A stretch of DNA of 64,000 bases, from assembly GCA_944990035.1 (NCBI GenBank), contig CALYLX010000025.1:124001-188000 (forward strand), in the 5' to 3' direction. The first letter of the stretch is position 1, and every line of letters begins with the position of its first letter. Source of the stretch: Clitopilus passeckerianus (Eukaryota > Basidiomycota > Agaricomycetes > Agaricales > Entolomataceae). Below the pieces are notes generated by a model, which saw only the letters and a list, made by a program, of their open reading frames with translations, ran no database searches and was not told the origin of the DNA. The translations under genes and the position numbers were made by a program. Below, piece after piece: positions 37,159-49,509 of the stretch.

Positions 37159-37706
37159 ATGAATGACCTGACGGCCTTCATTTTCCTCGGAATATCGATC
37201 TCTTTATTCGGTTACCAGCGATTCCTTGATTTTCTTATTCGACGAGGCGCCACTATGCGCCCCATCAGAGACCCAGAATCCTCCGGACCACCCTTAAACT
37301 CTACCCAACAAATTGAAGGTACGACGTGCTTCCACTTGAGGGCCGATATTGAATATATTTTTTGTTTGTAGCCCGCGGCGAGCTAGGACAAGCTCGCGAA
37401 GGAAGGGGTTCCCGACACCCCATCCTTCGCGTCTTTACCGACTTGGCCACCGCCTTTACAGAAACTATCACCACTACAAGCGTAAATTTAGACTTGAACG
37501 CCATCTTTGCGATCAATGGAAACACGTACATCTATTACCCCAATCTCTTGTTGATTATTTTACCCATACCCTTTGCAGACCTCCTGCACCCACAGCAGAA
37601 GAATGATCTTATCGAGACTGTAAGTAAATTTCGAGCTCTCTTGACCCAAAGGCTTACATACTTCATTTAGCCCACCCTTCTACTTCCCCACCCCGCTTTC
37701 CAATGA
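37159..37706 (+). CDS. Small hypothetical membrane-associated protein (147 aa)
   Basis: Exons 37159-37318, 37372-37619 and 37671-37706 give 148 codons, with GTACGA..TTGTAG and GTAAGT..TTTAG introns. N-terminal hydrophobic segment (LTAFIFLGISISLFGYQ), a Gly/Arg-rich linker, then a folded region with NAIFAINGNTYIYYPNLLLI. No homology recognised. In-frame closing of two introns argues for a real gene. Confidence 0.5.
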
Positions 37707-38538
37707 GTGCGCCTGCGCACAGAGATCACCTTAGTTATCTAACGGCGAGAAAGAACTGAGATTCCATCCTCTTCTTCAAGTATCTATATATGTAAATGTG
37801 TTCTATGCACGTATGTAAAGTTCTGGCATGTTCAAGAATGAATGCGGTGCATTTGCAGCATGTCCGAGTATGCTTGATAGTTCAGCTGGTGCTCCTAAGC
37901 TCACATCAAATTACCAACGTTCACGATCGAATTTGGCGGGATCGTGGGCAATGATAGTAATAGCAGGCTTCTCGAGGCTACAGCAGGATAGCTTGCGGGA
38001 GGAAGCTAAAAGCCAGTGCACACTAATTGTGCAGCAGCGATCGATCCGACACGGCAAGGTGAAGGCTCAAAGGGCTTTGTGTAGAAGCTTGGGGTGTTGT
38101 GTCGTCTCAAAATTAGCGTCAAGAGGGCCGTGTAAATAATGACGGTTGAAATTTCTTAGCAGAATACTAGATCGAAAACAGGGATATGTAAGAACTACCG
38201 GCTCTGCTTATTCGAGTGGGGGGTTTGAGTCGGAAGAAGCGATGAAATAGAGCGCTAAGACATCCTAACGTTCATTTCCGCGTTGCTTTGGCACAGGATG
38301 CTCTAGAAACTGAGCGAGCTGCAATTTGACATGAACGCGTAAAGAGAAGGGTGAAAAACGCCGGTCCGAAGGTCGTTGACGCCGCACGTGACTTTGATCT
38401 GGTCCGTGCGCTAGCTTTCATTTCGCCCTGCCAGTGGTCGTTGACCTCGACCTGGACGATAGTTGGACTCCTCAAGCACACCGAATAGTCACCGCGTACA
38501 AAATTTGCATCGATTGTTATTGAGACCAGAACGTAGTT
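37707..38538. other. Intergenic, about 830 bases
   Basis: No supported gene. Short minus-strand frame at 38272-38481 has no features. Confidence 0.4.
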
Positions 38539-38826
38539 TCAGAGCTCATCATCCACCCTCTTTGCCCGAGCAGATACCCGCTGAACATCAACACGCCCGA
38601 CCCCTTCAGCATGGCTTAATTTCTCCATCACCTCCTTGCTAACGCTATCCCAATCCAACTTCGGAACGCTGAAGAGTTGAACATCCTCCATTTGTCCCAC
38701 TTGTCCGACATGCGCAACGGCGGGGTGAACAGTCGCAAGCTGAGCTGGTTGGTTGAAGAAAGGCGACCGAGATGAGAGCGTCACCGCGAGGTAGGTGTTA
38801 AGGTCGTAATTGAGATTCAGCGACAT
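38539..38826 (-). CDS. Small hypothetical protein (95 aa)
   Basis: Frame from MSLNLNYDLNTYLAVTLSSR to ARAKRVDDEL. An earlier Met at 38877 would add 17 residues. No signal peptide; mixed alpha/beta composition. It is divergent from the inositol polyphosphate multikinase, with less than 200 bases between the starts. I do not recognise it. Confidence 0.5.
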   Translation of the reverse strand: MSLNLNYDLNTYLAVTLSSRSPFFNQPAQLATVHPAVAHVGQVGQMEDVQLFSVPKLDWDSVSKEVMEKLSHAEGVGRVDVQRVSARAKRVDDEL

Positions 38827-38994
38827 GATAGTTATGTTCAGACGTGCAAAGTGGCGGACAACGTTGGTTGGCCGCACAGGTCAAGATTAGATCATGATCA
38901 AGAATTTACGAAACTTGATGGCAGCAGCCACTGGCAAGCCAACGTACCTCTCCGCTGCAGAGGCGACCATATTCAAGCTTTCTTCCGTTCTATC

Positions 38995-40057
38995 ATGTCC
39001 TCAGAGCACGCTCCCCACGCACTGGCCTCCCAGGTTGGAGGACACGCCGGTGTAATGGCGTCTGACGATGGATCGTTAATCATCAAGCCTGCTCTGAAGT
39101 TTGAGCTGGGATTCTATCAGCAACTGCAGCAGAGCCCTGATCTCATGTCGTTGCTGCCATTCACGCCTAAGTTCTATGGGACTCTAAAGCTAGAAGGCCA
39201 ACTGGACGAAAGCAAGCCCCCTGTTGAGGGTGCCATCAATGTTACCCCCGTCGATGCACCCCAGAAAGATAGGTCTTCCGTCCAACCCGATGCGAAAAGT
39301 TTGGCTGTTTATCCTTCGAATGATTACAGTCTATAGTGCTTGAGAACCTCTCGCACCCATTCTTGAAGCCCAACATCATAGATATCAAGCTGGGTACGGT
39401 CCTGTACGACGAATCGGCCTCGCCCGACAAGGTTGAGCGTATGCTGAAGACTGCTCGGGAAACTACGTCTTTAGAGACAGGCGTTCGTCTGACTGGTTTC
39501 CAGGTACGTCAATCCCTCCATTACTTTGTCCACAGATGACTGATGAGGATGTATAGGTATATGATAACAAGTCTGGGCTGGCAGTCAACACCCCCAAATC
39601 CTATGGGAAGTCCATCAAGGCCTCGGATCTTCCAGACGGAATTCGACGCTTCTATCCTGTCGGCGATGGGGAAGCGACAAGTGGACTGCCTTTGTCCACG
39701 CTTCTCCCAATCCTGAGGGCGACTCGGAAGAATGTCCAAGAAATTCGAGATGCTTTCGAGAGATTGGAGCTTAGGATGGTCGGCGGAAGCTTGCTCATCG
39801 TCTACGAAGCCGATTGGGAGAGGGCGAAGGAGGGGCTGCCGAAGATTGATGAATGTGATGAGGGGGACGATGAAGAGAGCGATGAAGAGGAAGATGACGA
39901 GGAGAAGAAGGTTGGGGCGCCATATGTGGTCAAGCTTATTGACTTTGCGCACACACGCCTTGTTCCTGGACAGGGGCCCGACACAGGTGTTCTGTTGGGC
40001 ATGGATACCGTGCTTAGACTGTTGGATGGACGGGTTGCAGAGGTGGCCTCGAACTAG
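38995..40057 (+). CDS. ARG82: Inositol polyphosphate multikinase (IPK family, 323 aa)
   Basis: Exons 38995-39298, 39337-39503 and 39557-40057 total 324 codons. Phosphorylates inositol phosphates such as IP3 and IP4, feeding pyrophosphate signalling and transcription control; largely nuclear in yeast. Seen: NIIDIKLGTVLYDE (the P-x-x-x-D-x-K-x-G type inositol-binding motif), LTGFQVY, SYGKSIKASDLP, VGGSLLIVYEADW (SLL motif), an acidic insert EEEDDEEKK, and VKLIDFAHTRL (IDF, metal/ATP binding). Length fits the IPMK class. First intron is only 38 nt but joins correctly. The acidic insert before the IDF motif also occurs in yeast Arg82 as an Asp-rich loop. Confidence 0.92.
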
Positions 40058-40300
40058 GCGCTCTATGCCTGAGAAGGAAATTTCTGTTTCTGGAGAAATG
40101 TATAATATTACTTCTAACCCGTATACATTCGATGTCGCTGTACTCCCAACGGTAGTATCTTTGCAAACCTAACGAGATTTTGCAGCAGGAGGTTGCAGTG
40201 CTCACTGAAATACTGATTTGGCAGTCGTTTCCCACAGTCCTCAAGACTTCCAGCAACAGCCTCTTGAACGCCATTTCACTTATTCTCAACGTCAAGAACG

Positions 40301-41970
40301 ATGAGCTCTGACTCAGACGCACTAGTAGCACTCAGAAATGCCATAAAGTCTGGCAGCACCATCTCATACACTGCCAGCAACACACCGACGCCGTCGCTCG
40401 TCTCTGCTACTCACATCAGCCTCTCACCCTCAATCACTTTGCCTAAATCCAACCCGACGCGATGGCGGAAACCAGGCGTGTCGGCTGCCTCAGGACCTTC
40501 AGATTATCTCTCACTAGAAGCCGTGTATCTTGCATGGCTGCTGAAGGATGCTCCTGGTGCGGAGTACATGAAGCAGGTTAGGGAGAATGGGTTGACGGTT
40601 GGATTCGTGAGTGTCACGGAAAGGAAGAGTGTCGTGGACTGGCTGGAAGGAAGAATATCCGAACACGATAGGATTGAACCTCTGTGTATGTATTCTCTAC
40701 GACTCCAGGAGGAGGGAAGGAATGACCAACATCGTATCATGTAACAGCCGATTCAACCACACCACCCGGAACACCAGCAAAAGGGTCATCTCAGCTTCCT
40801 TCTACGACATCCCACAGGTCTATTAAAGCACCAGAAATATCATCTCCCACCAAACGCAAATATGTGGTCGACGTTCATGATGTCGAGATAGTTAAGAAGT
40901 TCAAGCAAAGTGAGGTTGAACTGAAGGATCGGAACACTGTTCTTCGAGGCAAAAAACCAACGGTTCGTCATTCAAATTTGCCCACTTTCAAAGATTTTGC
41001 TTACCCCTTATACTTATATAGGAATTTAAGAACACTAAAGAGAAGTTTGGAGAGAAGCTGAAGAAGCTGAAGGAAGCAAGCAAGCCTGGTGTAGCCACGC
41101 CTTCTGCTTCAGCACCAGGTCTGGAACTTGTTTGCCTTCCATAGCATTTGAACCGACCTACCTTTGTGAACAGATTCCAAAATGCAAGCCCGGAAAGCCA
41201 GTATGTCCACCCACGCTGCTACCGACTTCGCAGTGCTAACAGAATGACTTCTCCAGAGAATATGTTCCCAATTATTATGATATCTTCCTCTCCAACTGCC
41301 CTCATTACCATGCACAATGTCAAGAAATTCCTGCAGGAGTCTTCGTAAGTCTTATAGTTTGCCTGCAGAGCTATACGCAGACTCACCTTTAAACTAGCTT
41401 CGAGCCTTCGCAAGAAGCACGAGCACGAGCAGCTGCAGAAGGGAATACCAAATCCGACGACCTTATTCCCATCTACCGCAAACGCACCCACATTGATTCG
41501 GCCGGCAAGGAGGCGGAAACCCAAGCCCGCTACTTTGTTGTCGACAGTGTAGAGGCACTGGGGAAATTTGGCGCCGATGCGTGGGATAGGGTGGTGTGTG
41601 TGATGACCACGGGACAAACCTGGCAATTCAAGCCGTACAAGTGGACAGAGCCGACTCAGTTATTCCATCATGGTTTGTCCAATTGTACCTTCTGCGTCGT
41701 GGAATGGAGCTAATAGGGAAAATAGTGAAAGGCATATATGTGGCATGGGCCAATGATCCCCCGAATCCCAAGATTTCGGACTGGAACGTCACATCGCTCA
41801 AGGTACTTGTTCTTCCTCTTCGCGCGTTTTCTCACTTACTCACTGCACTTCCTAATGCTTGATAGATTGAGCCTCACCGTCGGCATGTTGACAAGTCCGT
41901 TGTTGCGCACTTCTGGAAGATACTTGACGGGTGGATAATGGCAAACAAACCTTGGCTCATGAAGGGTTGA
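40301..41970 (+). CDS. CDC73: Paf1 complex subunit Cdc73 / parafibromin (422 aa)
   Basis: Eight exons (40301-40685, 40748-40962, 41022-41118, 41174-41200, 41257-41344, 41398-41672, 41726-41802, 41866-41970) give 423 codons. Cdc73 couples RNA polymerase II elongation to histone modification and 3' processing in the nucleus. N-terminal part: DYLSLEAVYLAWLL and VSVTERKSVVDWLEG. Middle: charged linker. C-terminal Ras-like domain: FPIIMISSSPTALITMHNVK, YFVVDSVEALGKFGADAWDR, VVCVMTTGQTWQFKPYKW, VKGIYVAWAN, DWNVTSLK and RRHVDKSVVAHFWKILD. All are standard Cdc73 C-terminal signatures. The 27-nt exon 4 is needed to keep the frame. Convergent with family member E, 150 bases apart. Confidence 0.94.
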
Positions 41971-42120
41971 GCTACAGACTATCCTCTGATGTATTCGCTG
42001 ATCTCTGCTGTCCTGTATCCTATGTATTCCTCCGAGCTGCTACTAAGCCACAATATATACAAAATCACAAAACACGTCGAAAACTAGTCGAAAACTGCAA
42101 GACGTCGTACAACAACGCGA

Positions 42121-43639
42121 TTAAGCCCTGTTCACGGTCACGGTCGAGGTATCATAATCCGGAGGTGGGGCAAAATGACTGGAGCGCCGAACAATGTACT
42201 GTTCTGTTTCTCGCTGCTGGGACTCCAACTCGAATATCCTCGCGGTGAGCTGCGCGATTTTCTCATGTAGCTCCTCCTGAGCTGAACCTGTTCCTACCGG
42301 GGAGCTCAGGCCATCTTGAAGCCTTTCACGCCTTTGAAGGGCCTCTTGGCGTTCTTGGACGATCTGGTCGAGTTGGCCTGTCAACAAGTCAGCTTTTACC
42401 CATAAGTCCAGAAAATGAGGAGAAGATGGTACGTTGTTTCTCCGAAGGAGGATGTGGGTGTTGTGTGAAGGGAACGACTACTGGCCGAAGCACAGGCCGC
42501 CCTGCGAGGCTCGTTGTTGGACGCGTTCGATTGACTTCGCCCGCTAAGGGTGCTTGAGCTTCCATTTCGGTTTGGTCTAAATCGACATGTCGTCTTCGTC
42601 GACGGAGAAGCCAGATGAGGATTGCGATCAGGATTACTATCGCAACGCCTCCTACTACGCCTCCGAGAATGGGTCCTGTGGATGAATGTTTGGATGTTGT
42701 TCCCGTTGTGGTGCCTCCTTCGGAAGAGGAGTCTGGAGATGTTGGGTTAGGACTTGAGGTGTAGATGATGATGGTACCGTCGCTATTTTGACTAGGTCAG
42801 CGACTATGAAGAGCAAAATGTAAGCATGGTGTATACGAGGTGGTTGTCACAGTAGTAGCCCCTGTTACACCAGACGAACTGGACGGCGAGGAATTGTTGG
42901 GTGCGGAGGTGGAAGTTGGAGAGCCATTATTCGTGGTAGCAGGAGTTGTGTTCGGAGGTTGTGTGGTGGTGGTATGAGAAGTGGCCGGAGGGGTAGTGAC
43001 AGTCGTTTTCCTAGATCGTTACCTCAGCCCGAGTGCAAGAATATTATCTGATACTCACGATGTATTCGAGGGTACGGGCTCAGTCACTTTCGTGCCCTTC
43101 TTGTAAATAGCAAACGTATCTGTGCTAGGGCACGATACCTCTTGTCTATTGCTCCTGATTATTCTGGGTCAGATCTAGGTTACGGCAGCAAGAGATAACG
43201 CGTACTTGTAGTAGCAGCCGATATAATAATTAGCACTAGGAAAAGGATCAGTATTGAGAATAGGGACCAAAGAAGACCTTGAAGATGCACTCGGCTTGGA
43301 CTTCGGGGATATACGTATTATACGAGCCCCAGCCAATCTGCAGCTGGTATTCCAAGAGCTTCGGAGTCATCCCAATGGCATCGTTCTGAAGCTTGATATC
43401 GAATTCCGAGGGGTCTCCGTTAATGGTAGTCCATGTAATCAACGTAGGTTCTGTATCGTCGAAGATTGTGGTGGTACCCTTCTGAGTAGGTTGGAAAAGC
43501 TTCAACGCGTGCGCAGTTAGAGGCCCCAGATAAAGGAAAAGAAACCTGACGACCGAGAGAAATTAGTGAAGTTAACCGGGAGATTTCGGCAAAGGCAAAC
43601 ATACAGGCTAGAAAGGAGTGGAAGGATGGGAAAGGCCAT
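42121..43639 (-). CDS. Surface family member E: Kre9-like domain, TM, PPxY tail (398 aa)
   Basis: Seven exons: 43639-43605, 43545-43291, 43235-43206, 43154-43059, 43010-42837, 42782-42433 and 42377-42121 (399 codons). Signal peptide MAFPILPLLSSLFLFLYLG; N-terminal domain with PTLITWTTINGDPSEFDIKL; ANYYIGCYYK strand; an extra Cys-containing segment EVSCPSTDTFAIYKKG absent from A-D; long Thr/Ser stalk; TM TGPILGGVVGGVAIVILIAI followed by RRRRRHVD; coiled coil RQLDQIVQERQEALQRRERL and IAQLTARIFELES; tail FAPPPDYDTS. It has one exon more than most relatives. Confidence 0.83.
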
Positions 43640-43894
43640 CTCAGCTGAGGGCAGGAGGCTCCACGGTCATGGAACGATAGAAAGAGACTGCCCAGACTAT
43701 GGAAACTGCAGATGTATATTGCAGCCGATTGTGTCGACTACTTCACGCCTATACGGAGTAGGGTCGCCATCGTTTTTCGTCCGCATCAACTGGGCCGAGG
43801 GCAGCATGCCACATGGAAGTCTGATTCTGTCTGAAGATCATCTGCCTATCATCCTCCAATTTTCGGATCCGAGATCTGATTGAGGATATTCTGG

Positions 43895-44264
43895 CTAAGA
43901 GATCGCCCGACAACCGTCCTGAGCAGGCTTGTCAACAGCGAGACTCGGCGTCAACGTTAGAAATGTCATGATTAGCCACAACGCCTGTGGTGGTCCAAAG
44001 AGCCCGGTTCCCTTCGTTATCACAGCGTCAATAAGACTCAGAGTTGACTGGAACCCGGGTATCAGACTTGCAAACATCATGAGTGCTAAAGCTGCGAAGA
44101 TGATCAATGAATATTTGAATAGCCAAGGGAAATAGAACGCCGCGACGAAGAACATGTCCGACCAGCGTGACTGCATTGTATCAAAGATGCCAGCCCACTT
44201 GTCGGTGGGTTCTCACCCTTCTCTCAACAAGGTCATTCAAAAAGGTTTCTCGGTCGCTCGTCAT
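43895..44264 (-). pseudogene. Possible fragment of a membrane protein gene
   Basis: Minus-strand frame with MTSDRETFLNDLVERR, then (in another frame) DKWAGIFDTMQSRWSDMFF, two hydrophobic helices (YSLIIFAALALMMFASLI and ALWLIMTFLTL) and a TAG at 43895. The two parts are not joined by a normal intron, so there is a frameshift or a missed splice. Family unknown. Confidence 0.35.
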
Positions 44265-45300
44265 CAAGATTCTCGGGTACGCTCGCAACCTGTCAAGAGA
44301 TCCTTTTGAGATTAGTCCGGTATTCGACATTCAATCACGGTGCCTCAGAACTGGCAAGATCCCGTTCTTTCATGCGATATAAACCGCACGCCGTTGTTGG
44401 GATAGATCGGGATGGATTTCGATGTCCCATCCGTACTTATTCTCTCTGTTGCGTAACATTCGCTTTTCAAACACATCTTGTCCTTTATAGGCCCTCTGGC
44501 AAGAGTGGGGTTGCACAGGCTGGTACCGTGATAGGAGTGGGGTTAAGGACCCAAGCAATTGCCATCTTGAGGCCAGCTGGAGCTTGACTGCCTTATTTGG
44601 TTGTAGACCTGCCTTTTTCGTAGCATTTCTATTCGTCCCGTAATCGTGTATTCCCCGCGCGTGCGTCCCTGGGTCGGATAGCTTATTATAGGTTCTTGAC
44701 ACCTAACCACCACCACCATTAGAGTAGTGTCAGGGTCAACCAATGACTATACCCTCAGCCTCTCTTTGGTATTGAAGGTCACCAGGATCCCTACTCATTT
44801 GCTCGGAAAGTTATCAAACATCAAGCTACTCGACCTTCGTGGTGTTGCCGAGAAGCCTGAGCTTACGCTTCTCTCGTTACTCTATGTTCCCGAGTGATTC
44901 TTCTTTTCTTTTCACCCCACTCTCCCACAGATTCCTCGACCGAACACCTAGATTCGTCACCCTGTGGTCAGGAGTTCTTCTCTTCCACATCGTCCATGCA
45001 GCGTGTGACATGGATGGGTGCCAGATCTCGCGTCGAGGCTTCCGCAGAGACTGCATCCGCTCTGAAAGTATCGGCTCGTGACGGCAACAATGGTTGCCAA
45101 CGGTCAGGAGTTGGTAACTTGCTGAAATGTTAGCTCATGGCAACTCAGGGCAACACCCTCGAATATCCTTAGACGAAACTCCACATCCACATGATAGGGT
45201 CATAGCGTTTCGAACCTATATAAGGGGGCAGCAGGGGCAACTCACCGCTCTGGCAGCCTTCATATCTCATACGCAATCAAGCCCTCGCATCGTATCCAAA
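44265..45300. other. Intergenic, about 1 kb
   Basis: No supported gene. The right end carries the promoter of the DUF4185-like gene. Confidence 0.45.
45217..45224 (+). promoter_or_regulatory. TATA box of the DUF4185-like gene
   Basis: TATATAAG lies 84 bases upstream of the ATG at 45301, typical for a strongly regulated fungal secreted-protein gene. Confidence 0.6.
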
Positions 45301-47042
45301 ATGAAGAACTTCAAGCTGGCGGCTGCTTTGGTGTTGGCTGCTATCAACTCTGTGCATGCTGCCCATACCGTGGCAAGCAGCCAAATAGTGCGTGTCCCCA
45401 TCTCCTTCCGACGATCATGAATACTGAACGTTCTGTTCCTGAAGGTCGGTATCATGGCGCAGCAGAATGTAAACAGAGACTCTTGCGGTTCTGTACGGAT
45501 GCGAAGTGACGCAGTGGTAAGCCTTCGTTCTGTATATTTCAGTCCTCGGAGTCTGATCCCCCTCCTTAGCTCTGGGTCTGCCGCGAGTGGGTATTCCCTG
45601 CTCGGGTCATTCAAACTTGTATCTCATTCTCCTGAAGCTCGCAGCCTGTGAAAAACGGAGTTCCTACGCTTCCTATCGTAGTCAATACTGCTGCATGGTC
45701 CACCGTTGGTTCAAATGGACCATCTCTCGTCCAGTACGTTCAAGCCAATTGTTCTCCCACCGGCCATTTCTGACTTCTGCTAGGACCGGCAATGCCGATA
45801 CACCTTATTTTCCGCTTCAGGGTAATATCTCGTATCGCAACTCAGCCTTGTCTCCTCTAACTTTAATGAACAGCTGATATGTGCAATGGCAACACGGCTG
45901 GCGCATGCGGCGACGGAACTCGTTGGGTAGGATGGCCGGATACGCCACCTTTGATCACCATCGCGTTCCCCAACGGCGATGTGGGCGCCTATACTTGGTA
46001 CGTGCGGTGTGCGGGAGAAAAATCGTCAATCTGACGCGATGTATCGATAGGGTGTCCAGACAACATCTGGATGGCTTAGCCCTAGCCCCGGATTCGATCA
46101 ATTTCGCAACGGTAAGTGCTCGATCTTCTCAACTCGGCGTGAATGTACCTGATTATTCTGCATCAGAGCCTATACTATAGCGAATATCAACCGGAAAGAG
46201 ATGGCACAAATCTTCCTCAAGTCCATTTGATCAACGAACGTATGTCAACTTCTCCCTCGATTCAAATTTATTCTTGATAGCTTCCTACAGAATTCTGGGG
46301 TGCCAACGATGCACCATATGGCACATACGGATCAGTAACCGACCCAGCAACCACTGTGGCCTACCTTTATGGCCAGCGCGCCGACGGCTCCATTGCTCTG
46401 GCTAAAGTTCCCACTGGATCTGTTACAGACAAGTCCAAGTACCAATACTACGTGAATGGAGGATGGACGTCGAACAAGCCCGGCAGGAACGACACCAGCG
46501 CATCGATTCCAAATGCTGGTGCAGGCGGTCAAGGAACATTCTATTATTCTTCGTAAGCAAATTTCGTTCTACACAAACTGTAACTTGTGACCTGACTATC
46601 GGATTATCAAGGCTCTGGAAGGAATATGTCTGGATTGGTGGTAACAGATTCCCAGGTAACCCCTAAAATCTTTTGACCCCTTCGTAAGCTGACCATTTGC
46701 TGTCTAGGAGCTACATTCTTCATGACGACTGCTCCCAACCCTGAAGGTCCTTGGGCGGCTCCATATGTTAGTTTTTATTGAATACTTCTCCGAAGACGAC
46801 ACTCATTCATTTCTTTATCAATAGCAAATTTACCAAGCCCGGGGTGGCACTGCGGGACTCCCCGCCTACTCTCTGCAAGCTCATCCGGGATTAACCACAG
46901 GCACTGGCAAGGATATGTACCTGGTCAGTCTTAGTAAACGTGTTCCAAAGGTCGACTCGACTAATACTTCTCTCGGTAGACATTCACCAATGTGACGGAT
47001 GTTTATACCACCCCTTTGATTCACATTACTTGGGGGTCGTAG
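45301..47042 (+). CDS. Secreted DUF4185-like beta-propeller protein
   Basis: About ten short exons. Signal peptide MKNFKLAAALVLAAINSVHA. The spliced protein reads RDSCGSVRMRSDAVLWVCRE, PIVVNTAAWSTVGSNGPSLV, DGTRWVGWPDTPPLITIAFP, GDVGAYTW, SLYYSEYQ, QFWGANDAPYGTYGSV, a KYQYYVNGGWTS strand, WKEYVWIGGNRFPG and a final IHITWGS. The repeated W/Y-rich strands and the RWVGWPDTPP block match my recollection of DUF4185 proteins, which form five-bladed propellers. Some DUF4185 members have been described as D-arabinan-cleaving enzymes (GH183). Whether this fungal branch is enzymatic is not shown by sequence. Individual small exon borders are less certain than the whole. Confidence 0.75.
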
Positions 47043-47348
47043 ATGATTGTATCGTTCACCACGGAACGTGGAATAATTCGATCAAAATTCGATAGTCAGC
47101 AGGACCTTGCTCTGATTATCGTCTTCTAAAATGCGTATACCTTACTATCGCCAATATAGTTGAAGTTGATACCCTCGCGGGAGGTGATTGTCGTGTTCAT
47201 GCATGCGTCGTAGCTGAGATCGCCTTTGAATTTCCAGATGTAAGAAATGTACAACGCTTTACACTACGTAGATTCTCAAGCAAATTGGATCAGACTCGCG
47301 AATCCGTAATATACATACCACAGCCCTTCATTTCTTGCACCATACCCT

Positions 47349-48882
47349 TCAGTATACCGCAACAGGATAGTCGGTGTAACCAAGAGGGAATTCACTTTCG
47401 ACCTCACCCCCTTGAATGTGAAGATAATCGAGAGTATTATCTAGAGCCTTGCCCAACTGGATGCGCTTGACAAGATCGGGGTGGATGATGAAGTTGAAGC
47501 CAATGGCGATGGCGTCAATCGTGCCGGAGGTGACGAGCTTGGCACCTTCCTCAGCCGTTACGCCACCGTTAAGAACGACTTTGGCGTTCTTGATTGAGGA
47601 GCGGTAGGTCGCGAGGAAGTCGTGGTCGACTCCTCGAGGGACACCTGTACAGTATATCAGAAATAGAGAAGAATTCAGAAGGACATCGTTCCGTACCGTC
47701 GAACTTGGGGTCGAAGTAAGCATTGTATCGACTCAGGGCGATGTAGGATACGCCAAGCTTGTCAACCTCACTGAGGAAGTACTTGTACGTCTCGCTTGTT
47801 TCCGGTAGGGGCATTCTGGGTGGAGGAACAACGTGTGAGAAAAAATGAGTTTGCAAGAAATTCGAAATCGAGAGTGACCCACCCGACATCGTTGTACCCG
47901 CCTGCGGGGCTAACCTTGATGGCGACGTCGTTTCCAAACGACTCCTTGACTGCCTTGACGACTTCAAGGCCGAAGCGAGCACGGTTCTCGACGCTACCAC
48001 CCCATTGATCGGTGCGTTGGTTTGCGCCACTGTCGAGGAATTGCACGACGAGGTAGCCGTTGGCACCATGAACTGGGTGTTGGTGATCAGAGTCCTGTAT
48101 TGCGGAGAGAACAATAAAACTACTCACTTTCGGCACCGTCAAAGCCAGCTTCCTTTGCATTAATAGCGGCCTGCCTGAAATACTCGACAAGGGTCGAAGG
48201 ATCCTCAACTGCTGTGGGCTACAAAAAAGTTTAAGAGAAAATTAAGGGGGAAAGTCGCATGAAGACCTACCGTTACGTATTCTGGTTCACCAGGGATAAA
48301 TCTGAACTTGCCGCCACGGGCGGCGATTGCGGATGGCGCATATACAGGCTAACATGTAAACATGTATTAGCGCATGATAGCTTCCGATAACCCGTTACAA
48401 CGTACGGTTCCTGCGAGTTTCTGCTCTGGAGCATCGGGATGGGCGACACGACCAACTGTTGCGACAATCAATTTTGATCTCAAAGGCAGCTGAAGTCGGG
48501 CCTACCGTGCCAAAGCTGGGCGTAAATTAGGGAGCCGACGGCGTGAACCTCGTCTGTGATTTTCTTCCAGGCAGCGACTTGCTCCTTGCCCCATATTCCA
48601 GGAGCATTCGGCCATTCAGTGCTGTAGAAATTGTGGGAGTGAGGTTGCGCTCAAGCGGTACCATAGAAGGCTTTCGTACCCCTGACGAGTCACAAGTATA
48701 CCCTCCGAGACAATGAGTCCCGAGCCCTCTTTAGCTCGTTGTTTGTAGTATTCGGCCATGATGGCACTTGGAACGGCCCCCGGAGCACGACTACGAGTCA
48801 TCGCCGACATAAAAATACGGTTACTAGCTTGACAAGAGCCGATTTTCACTGGGGTAAAAAGGGGGCTTATCGAAGAAGACAT
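47349..48882 (-). CDS. Old yellow enzyme paralogue 2
   Basis: Multi-exon gene with intron positions matching OYE1 (15746-17273). NRIFMSAMTRSRAPGAVP; TEWP after exon 1; VHGANGYLVVQFLDSGANQR with the substrate-binding His/Asn and Tyr; DQWGGSVENRARFGLEVVKA; GFNFIIHPDLVKRIQLGKAL; C-terminus GYTDYPVAVY identical to OYE1. The two are close duplicates about 30 kb apart in opposite orientation. Expected to be cytosolic FMN ene-reductase; substrate unknown. The region after NAYFDPKFDG, where OYE1 reads TPRATIHDTLETYKPI, differs here (VPRGVDHDFLATYRSS), so the substrate pocket lid may differ. Confidence 0.92.
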
Positions 48883-49509
48883 TGCAAGAGTAGGAAACTT
48901 TCGTTTGAGGCAAAAGAGGGCAGATGCTGCTGATGTCCTAGCAGAACAATCTAGCAGTTTTTATACAAGCCCACCGCTTAGTCCCCAGAGTTGCGCTGAG
49001 TTACAACATCCGCGTTTCCGTGTTGGCTTATAGAGAACATAGATTCTTATACAAGAAGCCAGTGAATTTTAGCAGAGGAATGGGCTTGGTTTCTCACCGA
49101 GAGTCGACCGAGAGAGAGTTGGAGTCAAATCAGAATTACGATTTGGATTGTCCCGGCTGACGTAGAAGTGCGTACGTTATCCGAAAGCTGCCTAGAAAAG
49201 GAAATAACTTGCATCAACAGCATCCCTCTGGCCATCACGACGCGTACTTACAAGTCTAAGGCCAGTACTACAAGTGGCGAATTTTGGGCAAATTCGACCT
49301 CATGTCAATGGGCGCTCAGCGAGTGGTCAGCTGGGCGGGCAATTCAGCGCTAAATAGACACAACCTGAGGCTGTAGCTATTGAGTGATGGCTACGTGAAT
49401 ATCTGCATCGAGAGCGGCGATGCTGTCGCTAGAGACCCGAACTATAGTACTGAGACTGCGACTATCATAGCTATCCTTTTCTATGGACTTAGGTTACTGC
49501 TGAACCGAT
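48883..49509. other. Intergenic between OYE2 and STAND gene
   Basis: No gene seen. TATA box of OYE2 at 48958-48965. Confidence 0.45.
48958..48965 (-). promoter_or_regulatory. TATA box of OYE2
   Basis: TATAAAAA on the minus strand, 76 bases before the OYE2 ATG, close to the spacing seen at OYE1 (82 bases). Confidence 0.55.
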
